A stretch of 64,000 bases of DNA from Apis mellifera (GCF_003254395.2 NC_037652.1:8668501-8732500), one strand, 5' to 3'; positions 22,843 to 36,183 are shown, counted from the stretch's first letter. A program made the numbers and translations. The notes: generated by a model from the letters alone, not told the origin.

Positions 22843-24362
22843 AACTCGAAACTCTTCCTTTAATATTCCTTGCGAAGGAATATTAAAAATTGTATATAAC
22901 GTATAAATCCATATAATCCAACTGAGGGACGTGTTTAGAAGCTTTCTTCTTTTTTGTTTGAAGGAAGATTCATTTCAAGATAATTGAACCGTTTTCGACG
23001 ATTGAAAAAAAATTGTGGAGGGAATTTTGAATCTTGACCGACACCCAAATTGTTGAAATATATTCTGTGCTAGTCGAAACTCTTCCTTCTTCGCCTCTTT
23101 GCGAAGGAATATTAGAAATTGTATATATCGTCCGTATAAATCCATATAATCCAACCGAGCGATGTGTTTAAAAATTTTCTTCTTTTTTGTTTGAAGAAAG
23201 ATTCAATAATTGAACCGTTTTCGACGATTGAAAAAAATTGTGGAATCTTGAATCTTGACCGAACTGTCGAAATATATTCTGTGCTACTCGAAACTCTTCC
23301 TTCCTTGCGAAGGAATGTTAAAAATTGTATAAATCCATATAATCCAACTATGAGTGCGTTTAGAAGCTTTCTTCTTTTTTGTTTGAAGAAAAATTCAATA
23401 ATTGAACCGTTTTCGACGATTGAAAAAAATTGTGGAATCTTGAATCTTGACCGAACTGTCGAAATATATTCTATGCTACTCGAAACTCTTCCTTCCTTGC
23501 GAAGGAATGTTAAAAATTGTATATATCGTTCGTATAAATCCATATAATCCAACCGTGAACGCGTTTAGAAGTTTTCTTCTTTTTGTTTGTTTGAAGGAAG
23601 ATCCAATTCAATAATTGAAGAGATCCCGTTTTCGATGATTGAAAAAAAATCTTGAAATCGATCGATAAACTATCGAAATATATTCTATGTTACTCAAAAC
23701 TCTTCCTTCCTTTTTGCGAAGAAATATCAAAAATTATACAATTATGAAATTATACGTAAATCCATATAATCCACATAAACGATCAGAAGCGCATTTAGAA
23801 ACTTTCTTCTTTTCTTTTTAAAGAAAGATTTAATTCAATAATTGAACCAAGATCCCGTTTTCGATGATTGAAAAAAAATCTTGAAATCGATCGATAAACT
23901 GTCGAAATATATTCTGCGCTACTCGAAACTCTTCCTTCCTTGCGAAAGCATATTAAAAATTATACATATCGTTTGTATAAATCCATATAATCCAACCGAG
24001 GGACGTGTTTAGAAGCTTTCTTCTTTTCTCTTTAAAGAAAGATTCAATTCAATAATTGAAACAAGATTTCTTTCGACGATTAAAAAAAAATCTTGAAATC
24101 GATCGACAAACTGTCGAAATATACTCTGCGCTACTCAAAACTCTTCCTTCCTTGCGAAGGCATATTAAAAATTATACATATCGTTTGTATAAATCCATAT
24201 AATCCAACCGTGAGCGCGTTTAGAAGCTTCCTTCTTTTTTTTTTCGAAAAAAGATCCGGAAGGAAGGATCCAATCCAATAATCGAACCAAGATTTCGACG
24301 AAAATTGAAAAAAAAAAAATTGCGGAGGGAATCTTGAAATCGGCCGACACCCAAACTGTCGA
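22843..24362. repeat. Tandem array, ~190-230 bp unit
   Basis: Seven occurrences of the anchor CGAAACTCTTCCTT (or a close variant) lie near 22845, 23075, 23288, 23479, 23693, 23926 and 24135. Each is followed by GCGAAGGAATATTAAAAATT, AAATCCATATAATCCAAC, a TTTCTTCTTTT block, TTCAATAATTGAACC and GTCGAAATATATTCT. The first unit contains a perfect 13-bp hairpin at 22859-22887. The 23112-23552 open frames are repeat translations. Confidence 0.88.
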
Positions 24363-27300
24363 AATATACTAGCTCTGCCGGACGCGATATTACTCGCGAT
24401 ATATAGACGCGCAGATATAGGATGGGATGGAATCGAGCCGCCGAAAATTCACCGATGCCCGCGTTCCGTCCAACGCGGTACACAGGAGCCGAAGCACCTG
24501 ATCCGTATCATGCAATTACGGTGGATGCAGTTTCGCTGTTGACTCGGGCTCCCTCTATTATTTGCCGGGGACCGGTCGCCGGGAGAGAGAGGGGAGGAAT
24601 TAATTCGTTGTTAAATACTACTTACATTGTTATTGACTCTATAATTGATCGATTAACGGCGAGCACGTTCATCTACTGACGAACGAAGTGGAGAGACGCG
24701 TGGAAATAATTATTATTTGCCGCTCGTATCGAGATATTCTCGTCCGATGATTATTCGGCACGGACGGTATATTTTTGTTAATCAATGCGGCCGTACATGT
24801 ATATCGGGCGCGATCCGAGTGCAAAATGTTAATTGGGTTGGCTTGGTAATTAGCAAAATCTGTATACATATACATAGATATAGATATTGTATCGAATAAA
24901 AAAATTATCGCATAATTGTTCGCGAATTATTTGCCCACCGTATTTTCGCGTGTCGATATTATGTAACATTGGTGTATATCCATTCGAACGGATGGTCGTT
25001 GAAATCGCGTTTTTAATAAACGGGATCATTGTAGAGAGCTGAGAGAAAATCTATTGGAAATTTCAAAGAGGGTTATTATAAGAGGAATCGTGACGTATCG
25101 TGAGGAAGGCTGGGGCCAGGCAAAAAGCCGAGGCACGTTCCCCGAGATATCGATCGGGCGAACCAACCGCCGCGAGTATTCCTTTGAGAACCGATGCCAC
25201 GAAATAGACGAGGCTAAGTGGGCGAGAGATAAATTGAGAATAATACCCTCCCCACCCCTCCCGTTCCACCTTGTCGCCACGCGCCGCGTTTTTTCGCCAG
25301 AGATCGCCACCTTCCTCGACCAATTCCCCCACTCCTAAACAACTGTGCTCAACCCGATTATCCCACTCTCTACACTTTTCACTGGATGGAATCGCATGGA
25401 AAATTCAACGTATCCTTTCTCTCTGTTTCTCTCTCTTTCTCCAGCGCAATGGCAATTTCTTTTTTTTTTCCGTCCAAGAGAGGATAGTCCCTTCGGGGAA
25501 CGATTTATCTTTAATCAAGTTCCTATTTACCATCGATCGCGAATTACCGTTCCGTTTGTTTTACCCGCTCATTTGTCCACTTCGAACCGCGGATCATTGG
25601 CGAAGAAGCAAGAAGAGAGTTCGCCCGATCGATTTTCACGTTTCTTCGTTCTTCGGTGAAGAAGGATATATTCGTTTCGCGAAAAAAATGGTATAAAAAT
25701 TCATCCTCTCTCCGCGGTGTAAACGTGTGTTTTAATATTCGATCGAGGATATATTTCGAGCATTTCGTAACGCGGTCGTAAATCGCGAACGAGAGGAGGG
25801 GGGAAGGGAACGAACAATAGGATCCCAGAGGATCCGATAAAGAGTCCGAAAACTGTGCATAAAAATTCACCCGCAAAATTTATCGATATTGGCCCCGGGA
25901 CGAGTTCGACTCTTTCCGCAAAAAGTGTCCGCAATCGCGCGTCTAGCTCGGTGAGCGTGTGATAAAACTTTTTAAAAGATTGTAAAGAGAAAGAGAGAGA
26001 GAGAGAGAATATAATAAAGATAAAAAAAAAAGGAAAGGAAAACTTTCTTCTCCTTTAAATTACGATCCCCCTTGATTGTATTTTCTCTGTTCGAGGAAGA
26101 AGAAAAAAAAAAGAAAGAAATAAAGAGAGATATTCGGCGAGGTGGATGACGACGATCGGAGTTTCATTCCCCACGTCAGAATGGGGAACGTTCGTTTGAT
26201 AGATTTCTGTGGCGTGCAGGGAGCATCAATCTAGGAGCAGGTGGCCAAACTATTCGCCAACAGATTAGCAAAAATTTATATCGCTCGATGCTATTGTTTT
26301 ATCTTCCATTGGCGGGGATTTGACGCTCTGAACCGGCGGAATAGTATTTTTCTTCGTTATTTTCGAAAAAAACGGGTGCGCGCGTTTTTCTCTCTCCCTC
26401 TCTCGCATCTCCCTGCCCCCGCCCCACTCTAACCGCAAACATACAGAGCAGCGCCATTGGGAAGATATTTATTCATGAATCCGAAATTACACTGTAGCCG
26501 CGATGCTTCCGTTTCGCACGATCGGTTGAAAACTACCGTCGCGATTCAGCGAAAGTTACATACTCGGTTACGGCCCCTCGTATTTCACCATTTTTTTCCG
26601 GCCGATTCTTTTCCTTTTTTCCCTTCTGTTTCTCTCTCCTTTTTTCACAACTCTCTTTCCGTCCCCCGAGATGCAAATATTAAGGTTATTCGAATTGCAA
26701 AACGCGGAATTGTGCGTACAAACAAAGAGAGAGAGAGAGGAAAAAAGGAAAACAAACAAACAGAAAAAAAGAAAAGATTTCACAAAGATCGAACGCGATT
26801 CGAAAAACCACGCTGCCGCCCGTTTATCGTTTCCGTCGTTTATTTTCGAAACGCGTCATTTTGCCACTGTTTCGTCGAATGTAAACGACAGGAGAAACTG
26901 AGAGGAGAAATACGCTCTCGAATACGCAACGTGCACGCGATATGGTACGCAATAAAGTTTATAAATAGGATCGATGACGCGAATATATTTGTCGCGTGCG
27001 AAAATAATTTTTTGATCCGGCAACGATGTAAGCGACGTATTAGGTTATAGGCGTACGAGGCGTTGCCAAGTTTAGAATACGAGACGACGATCAACCGCCA
27101 CTCGGTTGAAGTCTACTTAACCTGTGTATATATATTTTGCTCGGTGTATCTTCGCGTTGTGCTTGTACGTCTTCTTTTTTTCTTTTCGAAAGCGAACGAA
27201 TTTAGAATATTATTCCTGCGAAAGTAATTTTTTGATCCGGCAAACGACGTAAACGTTAGTGTTGTACCACACCAAGTTTTTAGAATATAAAATTACAATC

Positions 27301-28899
27301 AAGTGCGATTCGTGAAACTCTATTCAACCTGTATATTTTGCTTGGCGTATTTTCGCGTCCCCCTCTTATATTTCTTTTTTCTGTATTATTTAACTGTTTT
27401 TTTTCTAAAGTGAACGAATTCCTGTATATTATTCCTGTACGAGTATCGAAATATTAGCTTTCGAAGAAGATTCTATCGACTTTTTCGATGGAGAGGTTAT
27501 GTATTATAAACCCGATGCCCCGTATTTTGATCGAATAAAGATTATAGTTTCGAAAACGTATCGTTTCTCTCCCGATCAACGAGAAACGGGCAATTTCACG
27601 AGTGACACGATCTAATATAAGATATTAAAAAAAAAAAAAAAAGAAAGAAAAAAAAGAAATTCATCGATAGACGGCAAATGAAATATCCATTCTCCACAAA
27701 GAGTTTAATCTACGTACAAAGGTATGTTCAAGCAACTATATCAAAATTGTTCGCGTTTAATATTGACAGAATACTTTTACGACGACCAAACTCCGGAGAT
27801 GCAGTTCAATAGTACACGTTCCCCAGCAACCAGCCAACCATTCTAAGGTTAAAGACAGATATTGACTGTACGGATGGACATCGTCCTCTATGGACCATCC
27901 AGATATTTCCTGCATTTTGTACATGTGGCATGCTCGAGCGGAAAACTTTTTCACGTAATATCGGAAGAAATACTACGCTCTGACGTCCCGCCAACGACAA
28001 TGGATATACCATATATATATATATATAAATCACGATTTCTATAAAATTGACGAAATCCGTGGAAACGGATAACCTACTTGATTACAGCTTTCGGATTGAT
28101 CATCGACCAATTTATCGGATCGAATCTCTTTTTCCTCGTAGCAATTATATAAATATTTCATTTTCGTCGATCGATGAAATTGTTTCTCACTCTTCTTTCC
28201 GTCGGGCGAAAAGTTTCTCGGACCTGCATGCCTTTCTTTCGGTTTTTACAATTAATCGTAAAACTTTTCTCGCGCCAGGTGCACGCGTGCAAACTAAAAT
28301 TGCGTCACGAGTCTTAAACTGTAATCCAATCTTACCAGTTTCCAATGGACAAACCAAATCTCTCTCGCCTTCGGTTCGATTTACCGACTAATTCTCACCT
28401 TGAGGCCTGCTCAACACATTTCCTCCGCAACACGTTTCGTTGTTTCAATCTACGCGCTTGCAATTTGCCACGCTCGAGCGTTTATTTGAAAACTTCTCTC
28501 GTTTCTCGATCCTGTTACCGGTGTAAAATATTATTACGATTTCGATGTCGAGATCGATGGATTTTTTTCCTCGAAGTTTTTTATCGAAAACCATGCGAGA
28601 TGAGGGACGGTTATTAAGAATAAAAATTTTTATTGGATATATATTTTACGCAAAAATCTCAACGCGGTTCCATTTCCAATCCTCAACGGGGACAGAAGTG
28701 ACGAGGGATCGATCGAGGCGGATTCCAGTGTCGCTCGTAGCGTTGTATTCGTTTAAGAGTTAGTTACTATCTAGCGAGATCGAGTTCCCCTCTTCCCCAA
28801 TCAACAGTTAACTCCCCAGAATTCGCAAGTTCCGTAGAAATTCTATTCGACATTCTCTTAACCACCCTTAGTTCCTGCATTTCCAATCGAGTCGAGCAT
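24363..28899. other. No gene seen; unique intronic-type DNA
   Basis: Several long frames (for example 26457-27050) lie over CT/GA tracts and are contradicted by overlapping frames on the other strand. Two related ~150-bp segments near 27000-27110 and 27220-27330 share TAATTTTTTGATCCGGCAA, a local duplication. Nothing is recognisable as an exon. Confidence 0.5.
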
Positions 28900-31095
28900 C
28901 ATTTGGGTAATATAAATTTTCCAATTTAATTACATTGGCGCATCCTATCCTAAATATCAATATCCTTCCGCGTTGTAATCGCTTCTCTAATTCGTCTCGC
29001 TCATTTTCACGACAATTCTTTCTTGAGACGCGATAATTTAATTAATTACACTCGGTCGAAGTGTAGTGAAATAAAAAGGTAACAATGCGAGGTAAAGTTG
29101 GTCGAATAGCGAATATTAATATTAATATCCTTCGATATGTAACGCTTCTCTAATTCATCATTCCATAACAATTCTTACTTATTCTTACTCGATAATTTAA
29201 TGAAAGTTACACTCGGTTGTCATGTAAAGTCTTCTAATCGAATAACGAATATTAATATTAATATCCTTCGATATGTAAATATATACTTCTTTAATTCAAT
29301 ATTTCTAATTTTGCAATTTAATTACACCTTATCATTGGCGCACTTATTCTAAACGAATATTAATATCCTTCGACATATAATCGCTTCTCTAATTCATCTC
29401 ATTCAATATTTTCATTTGATAATTCTTACTTGAGACAGGATAATTTAAAGAAAATTACACTCGGTTGAAGCGTACTGAAATAAAAGGTTAAAAAATGTCA
29501 GGTAAAGTTGGTCCTCCAATCGAATATTAATATTAATATCCTTTGACATGTAACGCTTCTCTAATTCATCATTCCATGACAATTCTTACTTATTCTTACT
29601 CGATAATTTAATGAAAATTACACTCGGTTGTCACGTAAAGTCTTTTAATCGAATAACGAATATTAATATCCTTCGATATGTAAATATATACTTCTCTAAT
29701 TCATCGTTCAATATTTCCAATTTTGCAATTTAATTACACCTTATCATTAGCGCACTTATTCTAAACACGAATATATATAACATATTTTATATATAATATA
29801 ATATCCTTTAACATGTAATCGCTTCTCTAATTCATCTCATTCAATATTTTCACGATAATTCTTACTTAAGACAGGATAATGTAAAGAAAATTACACTCGG
29901 TTGAAGCGTACTGAAATAAAAGGTTAAAAAATGTCAGGTAAAGTTGGTCCTCCAATCGAATATTAATATTAATATCCTTTGACATGTAACGCTTCTCTAA
30001 TTCATGATTCCATAACAATTCTTATTTAAGATTCAATAACTTAATGAAAGTTACACTCGGTTGAAATGTATTGAAATAAAAAGTTAACAATGTCACGTAA
30101 GTTGGTTCTCCGAATATTAATATTAATATTCTTCGATATGTAACGCTTCTCTAATTCATCGTTCAATATTTCCAATTTTGCAATTTAATTACACCTTATC
30201 ATTGACACACTTATTCTAAACACGAATATTAATATCCTTCGGCATGTAATCGTTTCTCTAATTCATCTCATTCAATATTTTCATGACAATTCTTGAGACA
30301 CGATAATTTAACGAAAATTACACTCGGTTGAAGCGTACTGAAATAAAAGATTAAAAAATGTCAGGTAAAGTTGGTCCTCCAATCGAATATTAATATTAAT
30401 ATTCTTTGACATGTAACGCTTCTCTAATTCATTATTCCACAATTCTTACTTAAGATTCGATAACTTAATGAAAGTTGCACTCGGTTGAAGTGAATTGAAA
30501 TAAAAAGTTAACAATGTCACGTAAGTTAGTTCTCCGAATATTAATATTAATATTCTTCGATATGTAACGCTTCTCTAATTCATCGTTCAATATTTCCAAT
30601 TTTGCAATTTAATTACATCTTATCATTGGCGCACTTATTCTAAACAGGAATATTAATATTCTTCGACATGTAACGCTTCTCTAATTCACCGATAAATATT
30701 TAAATATTTCCACAATAAATTTTTTACTTCTAAAAGACATGATAATTTAACGAAAATTATACTCGGTTGAAGCATATTGAAATAAAAAATGTCAAGTAAA
30801 GTTAGTCCTCTAATCGAATAGTGAATATTAATATTAATATCCTTCGATATGTAAATATATGCTTCTTTAATTCATCGTTCAATATTTCCAATTTTGCAAT
30901 TTAATTACACCTTATTATTGGCGCACTTATTCTAAACAGGAATATTAATATTCTTCGACATGTAACGCTTCTCTAATTCACCGATAAATATTCAAATATT
31001 TCCACAATAAATTTCTTACTTCTAAAAGACACGATAATTTAACGAAAATCACATTCGGTCGAAGCGTGATGAAATAAAAGGTTAAAAAAAATGTC
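28900..31095. repeat. Large tandem array with palindromic TATTAA motifs
   Basis: Many units share TAATATTAATATCCTTCGAT, ATGTAACGCTTCTCTAATTC, a TTCCAATTTTGCAATTTAAT block, TTACACTCGGTTGAAG, TGAAATAAAAGGTTAA and AATGTCAGGTAAAGTTGG. These are assembled into longer composite units with some missing pieces. Several units carry the perfect 20-bp palindrome GAATATTAATATTAATATTC (for example 30112-30131). It is noncoding. Confidence 0.88.
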
Positions 31096-31492
31096 GGGTA
31101 AAATTGGTTCCCTGGTCGAACAGCGAATATCGAGCCCATCGAGCTCGATCGCTCGATTTTACAAGATTTCGGTGGCGATTCGATCGGCGTCAGCTTTCCC
31201 TCGCCGAATTTTCCAACCTTTCAACGGATTCTCGAATTAACCTCAAGCCTCGCCGCGGCGATCACGCGTCGAGTTCTCGCGCGGATATCCACCCCGGCCG
31301 AATATTCCCGAATTTGCATCCTCATTTACCAAGTTTCAATCTATCGTGATTTTGCTCGCATCAGGTTTGTCCGAACGTGACTCCATTCTCTCCAACTTGC
31401 CGCCGATTTTGCTTCCCAACTAACACCGCATTTCTTCGGCGACTATCGAACTTCGCTGCTCCCCTCGCATCGTAAAATTATCATCTTCCAAA
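31096..31492. other. No gene seen
   Basis: Moderately GC-rich unique DNA between the array and transposon copy B. The 31104-31349 frame begins inside the array and has no family resemblance. Confidence 0.4.
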
Positions 31493-32597
31493 GGATGTCC
31501 CGAAATTAATGCAAGCTTTGAATTAAATACAAAAGAGAGTTTCTAGTCTTTGGATATTTATTTTTTAAGCGAATCGTAAATCCTTCCGTCGAAATTTTTC
31601 ATCACCTTTCTGCACAATTGTGGCTGAATTTCGTCGATGTATCGTTTAATTTCCTCTCGTAATGCATGCGTGATTGGGATCGTCGACGTAGATCTTTCGC
31701 TTCGAATAACCCCGTAAGAAGAAATCTAATGGCGTTAAATCGCACGATCCAATTCTGATCACCGAAACGAGAGAGTATACGAGCAGGAAATGTCTCGTGC
31801 GGTAATCGAATCGTTTCATTGGCTGCATGGCACGTGGCATCGTCTCGTCGAAACCACGTATCGGCCGCATCGATATCATCGAATTTCGGCAGAAAGAACC
31901 GTGTTATCGCGTCGCGATATAGAGCGCCATTAACAGTCGCTGCTCGACCAGCCTCCTTCTCAAAAAAGTACGGTCCGATGACACCTCCTGTCCAAAATCC
32001 GCACCAAACGGCGACACGTCGTGGGTGCGTTTGTTTCTCGCTAATCGCACGCGGCTTCTCCGCACCCCAAACGCAATTGGCAATTTTGGCGATCGACAAA
32101 GGCATCGAGGCGAAAATGTGCTTCGTCGCTTAGGATTATTTTGCTGGAAAAAGCAGCATCCACTTTTTCACGATTAATAATCCATTCCACGTTGTTGCAT
32201 CGTGTAACGCTCCATTTTTACTAACCCTAAACTCTCTCAGCTGTCAAACTGTTCTTTTTTCAGGCTTGCCGACAACTTGATGCAAAAATGACGGCAAATT
32301 CAAATCTTTATTACACAACCGAATTTTGACGGGCAATTTGTACACCTTTTAAAACTATATTCAATTAAAGAAATTTCTTTAATTCACTTTTAAATCCTCT
32401 TTCATATTTATGTTAAAATAAACAATTCTAAAATTAAATTTATCGAAGCTCATCTTGTATCTTGAATATATTACATTTCGATTTGAATTATTATTCTATA
32501 AAATTTCTCTTCAGCTATCAAACTTTCTTCAGGCTTGTCAACAACTTGATGCAAAAATGGCGGCAAATTCAAATCTCGCGTTAATTTTGGGACACCC
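31493..32597 (-). mobile_element. Defective Tc1/mariner-type element, copy B (inverted)
   Basis: This is the same element as copy A at 1082-2184, in the opposite orientation, 1105 versus 1103 bp. The 3' end is GGATGTCCCGAAATTAATG at 31493; the 5' end is TTAATTTTGGGACACCC ending at 32597. It carries the same internal direct repeat and the same transposase lesions as copy A. Its 5' side again continues into the 169-bp array. Confidence 0.88.
31602..32215 (-). pseudogene. Tc1/mariner-type transposase remnant, copy B
   Basis: Reading leftward from an ATG at 32215, the same MERYTMQQR start stops after 13 codons at the same deletion junction as copy A. The longest frame (31602-32105) holds WCGFW, GGVIGPYFFEKE and DDATCHAA with the second catalytic Asp. 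Beyond FGDQNW it runs out of frame; the SCDLTPLDFFLRGY block with the third Asp is in the 31646-31879 frame. Compared with copy A, the tail has a Trp instead of a stop after FGDQN, so B is slightly less decayed there. No active enzyme can be made. Confidence 0.82.
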
Positions 32598-33270
32598 TAT
32601 ATATATATAAAAGTCTCAGAGCGTAAGGAAGCAGTGTATAATTCGAGGAGTTGGATCAAAAGTGACCAGAGATAGAAAAAAATTTGGAAGGAGGAGAAAT
32701 AGGGTGCCAACAACTTGATGCAAAAGTGGCGGCAAATTCAAATCTTGCGTTAATTTTGGGACACCCTATATATATATAAAAGTCTCAGAGCATAAGAAAG
32801 CAGTATATAATTCGAGGAGTTGGAAAAATTAATCAGAGATAAAAAAAAATTTGGAAGGGAGAAATAGAGTGCCAACAACTTTATGCAAAAATGGCGACAA
32901 ATTTAAATTTCGCATTAATTTTGAGACATCCTATATATCCTATATATATATATATAAAAGTCTCAGAGCGTAAGGAAGCAGTGTATAATTCGAGGACTTG
33001 GATCAAAAGTGACCAGAGATAGAAAAAAATTTGGAAGAAATAGGGTGCCAACAACTTTATGCAAAAATTGCGGCAAATTCAAATCTCGCGTTAATTTTGG
33101 GACACCCTATATATATATAAAAGTCTCAGAGCATAAGGAAGCAGTGTATAATTCGAGAAGTTGGATCAAAAGTGAAATAGAAAAAAATTTGGAAGGGGGA
33201 GAAATAGAATGCCAACAACTTGACGCAAAAATGGCGGCAAATTCAAATCTTGCGTTAATTTTGGGACACC
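32598..33270 (-). repeat. 169-bp array on the 5' side of copy B
   Basis: Units end in GGGACACCCT (or a variant) near 32597, 32766, 32931, 33107 and 33270, steps of 169, 165, 176 and 163 bp. Each unit is the reverse complement of the 365-1081 unit, including the TA run, a GTCTCAGAGC block and GGGTGCCAACAACTT. Array and element keep the same relative order as in copy A. Confidence 0.87.
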
Positions 33271-33929
33271 TTTCGAAAAGAAATTTCCATTCCGTCCTCC
33301 AATCACGGAATAAAAGAATTTTTGCAACACATTCGATTCCGATCTCTTCGTTCCATTTCGTTCAATGATTCGTAATTTAAACAATTTCTTCTATGTTCGA
33401 CTCGTAATTCAAGCAATTTTCTTCGAGTGCAATTCTTCACCTTGACTCGGGATCCCGTTTCGAAAGTGAAAGAGAGGAGAGGGGATAAAAAGGTTACTCG
33501 ACTTTGGACGAGCAGAGCGAGTGGAAACACGCGGAGGATTAGCGAGATCGTAATTGAAATATTAATTTATGACGCGTAACGAGCACGCAGTAATTAACAC
33601 GCTCCGTAACCCTGTGTCGACGGACGTGCAATGCATGCATTACCGCGACACCGCCGCATTACGTAAATACTCGGCTTTAGTCTGCTACCGGGCGGATCAT
33701 AATGGGGCAAAGTGTACGATTCGGCTATTATCCGCCCGATACCCGACGGTTTACCGTGGTGAAAATCTATACCAGTTCAATTCTCCAACGTCGAATGTCG
33801 CCTCGAGTACCGCCACGCTTCTGCGAATGGATACGTAGTACAATTCGCAGCGTGGCGAAAATCCTTTCGTTCAAGATACCACTCGACACCAGTTTCCTCT
33901 CCGTACTTCATTCGGAATATTCTCTCTTC
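33271..33929. other. No gene seen
   Basis: Unique, moderately GC-rich DNA. Two overlapping plus frames at 33569-33944 show no family and no splice structure that I can support. Confidence 0.4.
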
Positions 33930-35560
33930 GAATGGATTTCATAATTCGCGGCGCGTGGAAGATACAGTCATTCGATTCTTCGTAATGCGTATAAATAACG
34001 AGAATCTTTTGGATTGAAAGAAAGCAAAGAAGGAGAGGTACGATTAATCATGTACCAGGCGGATATAATTCTGTCCGTCGAATGGATTTCACAATTCAGA
34101 GCAGAAAATATAGTCATTCGATTCTTTTGTATTCCATCCAGACGAGAATCTTTTTGAAAGAAAGCAGATATTATTCTGTCCATCGAATGTATTCTCTCGT
34201 TTTTCGAATGGATTTCGCAATTCTTCATAATCCATCTAAACAACGAGAATCTTTTCGATTGAAACAAAACGGAGAAAGAGAGGTATGATTATGTATCAGG
34301 CGAATATAATTCTGTCTATCGAATGTATTCTGTATTCGAATGGATTTCACAATTCGCAGCGTGTCTTCATAATCCATCCAAACGATGAGAATCTTTTCGA
34401 TTGAAAGAAAGCAAAGAAGAAGTGTCAAACGAATGTATTCTGTCTTTTTCGAATGGATTTCACAATTCGTGTCGAAACTATAGTCATTCGATTCTTTATA
34501 TTCCATCCAGACGAGAATCTTTTTGAAAGAAAGCAGATATTATTTTGTCCATCAAATGAATTCTCTCGTTTTCGAATGAATTTCATAATTCGCAATGTCG
34601 AAAATATAGTCATTCGATTCTTCATAATTTATCTAAATAACAAGAATCTTTTCGATTGAAAAAAAGCAAAGGAGAGGTACGATTTGCTAAGCGAATGTAT
34701 TTTGTTGTTTTCGAATGGATTTCACAATTCGCAGCGTGTCTTCATAATCCATCCAAACGATGAGAATCTTTTCGAAAGAAAGCAGAGGTACGATATAATT
34801 CTGTCTATCGAATGTATTCTGTTATTTTTCGAATGGATTTCACAATTCACAGCGTGTCTTCATAATCCAGACGAGAATCTTTTCGAAAGAAAGCAGAGAT
34901 ACGATTAACTATGTATCAGGCGAATATAATTCTGTCCATCGAATGTATTCTGTATTCGAATGGATTTTATATTTCGCAGCGTGTCTTCATAATCCATCTA
35001 AACTACGACAATCTTTTCGATTGAAAGAAAGCAAAGAAGGAGAGATATGATTTGCCAAGGGAATGTATTCTGTCGTTTTCGAATGGATTTCACAATTCGC
35101 AGCGTGTCGAAAATATACTCATTCGATTCTTTATAATTTATCTAAACAACGAGAATCTTTTCGATTGAAAAAAAACAAAGGAGAGGTACGATTTGCTAAG
35201 CGAATGTATTTTATTATTTTCGAATGGATTTCACAATTCGCAGCGTGTCTTCATAATCCATCCAAACGACGAGAATCTTTTTGAAAGAAAGCAGAGATAC
35301 GATATAATTCTGTCCATCGAATATATTCTCTCGTTTTCGAATGGATTTTATAATTCGCAGTGTATCTTTATAATCCATCTAAACGATATAATAGAATCTT
35401 TTCGATTGAAAGAAAGCAAAGAAGGAGAAGTGTCAAGCGAATGTATTCTGTCGTTTTCGAATGGATTTCACAATTCGTGTCGAAACTATAGTCATTCGAT
35501 TCTTCATAATCCATCCAGACGACGAGAATCTTTTCGATTGAAACAAAACAGAGGTACGAG
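33930..35560. repeat. Tandem array, ~120-170 bp unit
   Basis: A dozen or so units share TTTTCGAATGGATTTCACAA, TTCGCAGCGTGTCTTCATAA, TCCATCCAAACGACGAGAAT, CTTTTCGATTGAAAGAAAGC and ATTCTGTCCATCGAATGTAT. Frames reading 'SNGFHNSQRVFIIHP' and similar are translations of the repeat and recur with it. Confidence 0.88.
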
Positions 35561-36028
35561 TTATATATATATACGTTGCGCCGATATAACGCTTTGAAAG
35601 GGGCGTTTTTTTCTCGTCGAACGTCGATTTGATTGCATTTCCCCGTCCGAGCATTGTCCGCCGGCCGGCAAAAATGATTTTTCGGCCGGGCAATATTTTG
35701 ATTCCGATTTAAATGCAAACGAAATGGAACGATCGAGGCCGTTCCTCGCCGTTACCAAGACGTTTCTCCGATTCCCCAAACGCTTCTCTCTCTCTCTCTC
35801 TTTTAAACTCCACATTATTCTTTCCTTTCTTTCTGTTCGAAATTGACAATCTTTCTAAAACGAATAATAATTTGAAGAAGCGAATCACATGGATCTCGAT
35901 AAACTCCACATTATTCTTTCCTTTCTTTCTGTTCCAGAATAATAATTTGAAGAATTGAAGACAATCACACGGATCCGCATTTACACGATGTTCATTTGGC
36001 GTGCGTGAACAGGTAGTCGATAATAATA
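35561..36028. repeat. Unique DNA with a short direct repeat
   Basis: AAACTCCACATTATTCTTTC followed by CTTTCTTTCTGTTC occurs at about 35804-35841 and again near 35901-35935, each followed by an AATAATAATTTGAAGAA block. This is a local duplication of about 95 bp. Nothing coding is recognised. Confidence 0.6.
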
Positions 36029-36042
36029 CCGGCAGAGGGCGC
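36029..36042 (+). promoter_or_regulatory. CTCF-like insulator motif
   Basis: CCGGCAGAGGGCGC matches 13 of 14 positions of the widely used CTCF core consensus CCASYAGRKGGCRS. It sits in a non-repetitive patch about 155 bp upstream of a candidate ORF. Motif match only; a weaker match (about 12/14) lies at 41310-41323. Confidence 0.4.
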
Positions 36043-36183
36043 TGCGAGCGTTCTCGAAGCATAAATTGACGGGGCAGCGCGACAGTCGGTTGATACACCG
36101 CCGTATTATCGCTGGCCTAACAATATTTTTCGATCGCGTTTTGCCCGCATCGAGTCGCTTGCTCAGCTAGCGCCACCACAGCC

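Noticed and set aside
26457..27050. 197-residue plus-strand frame, one of the longest in the window
   Set aside because: It is low-complexity Phe/Ser then Lys/Arg over CT and GA tracts, with competing minus-strand frames.
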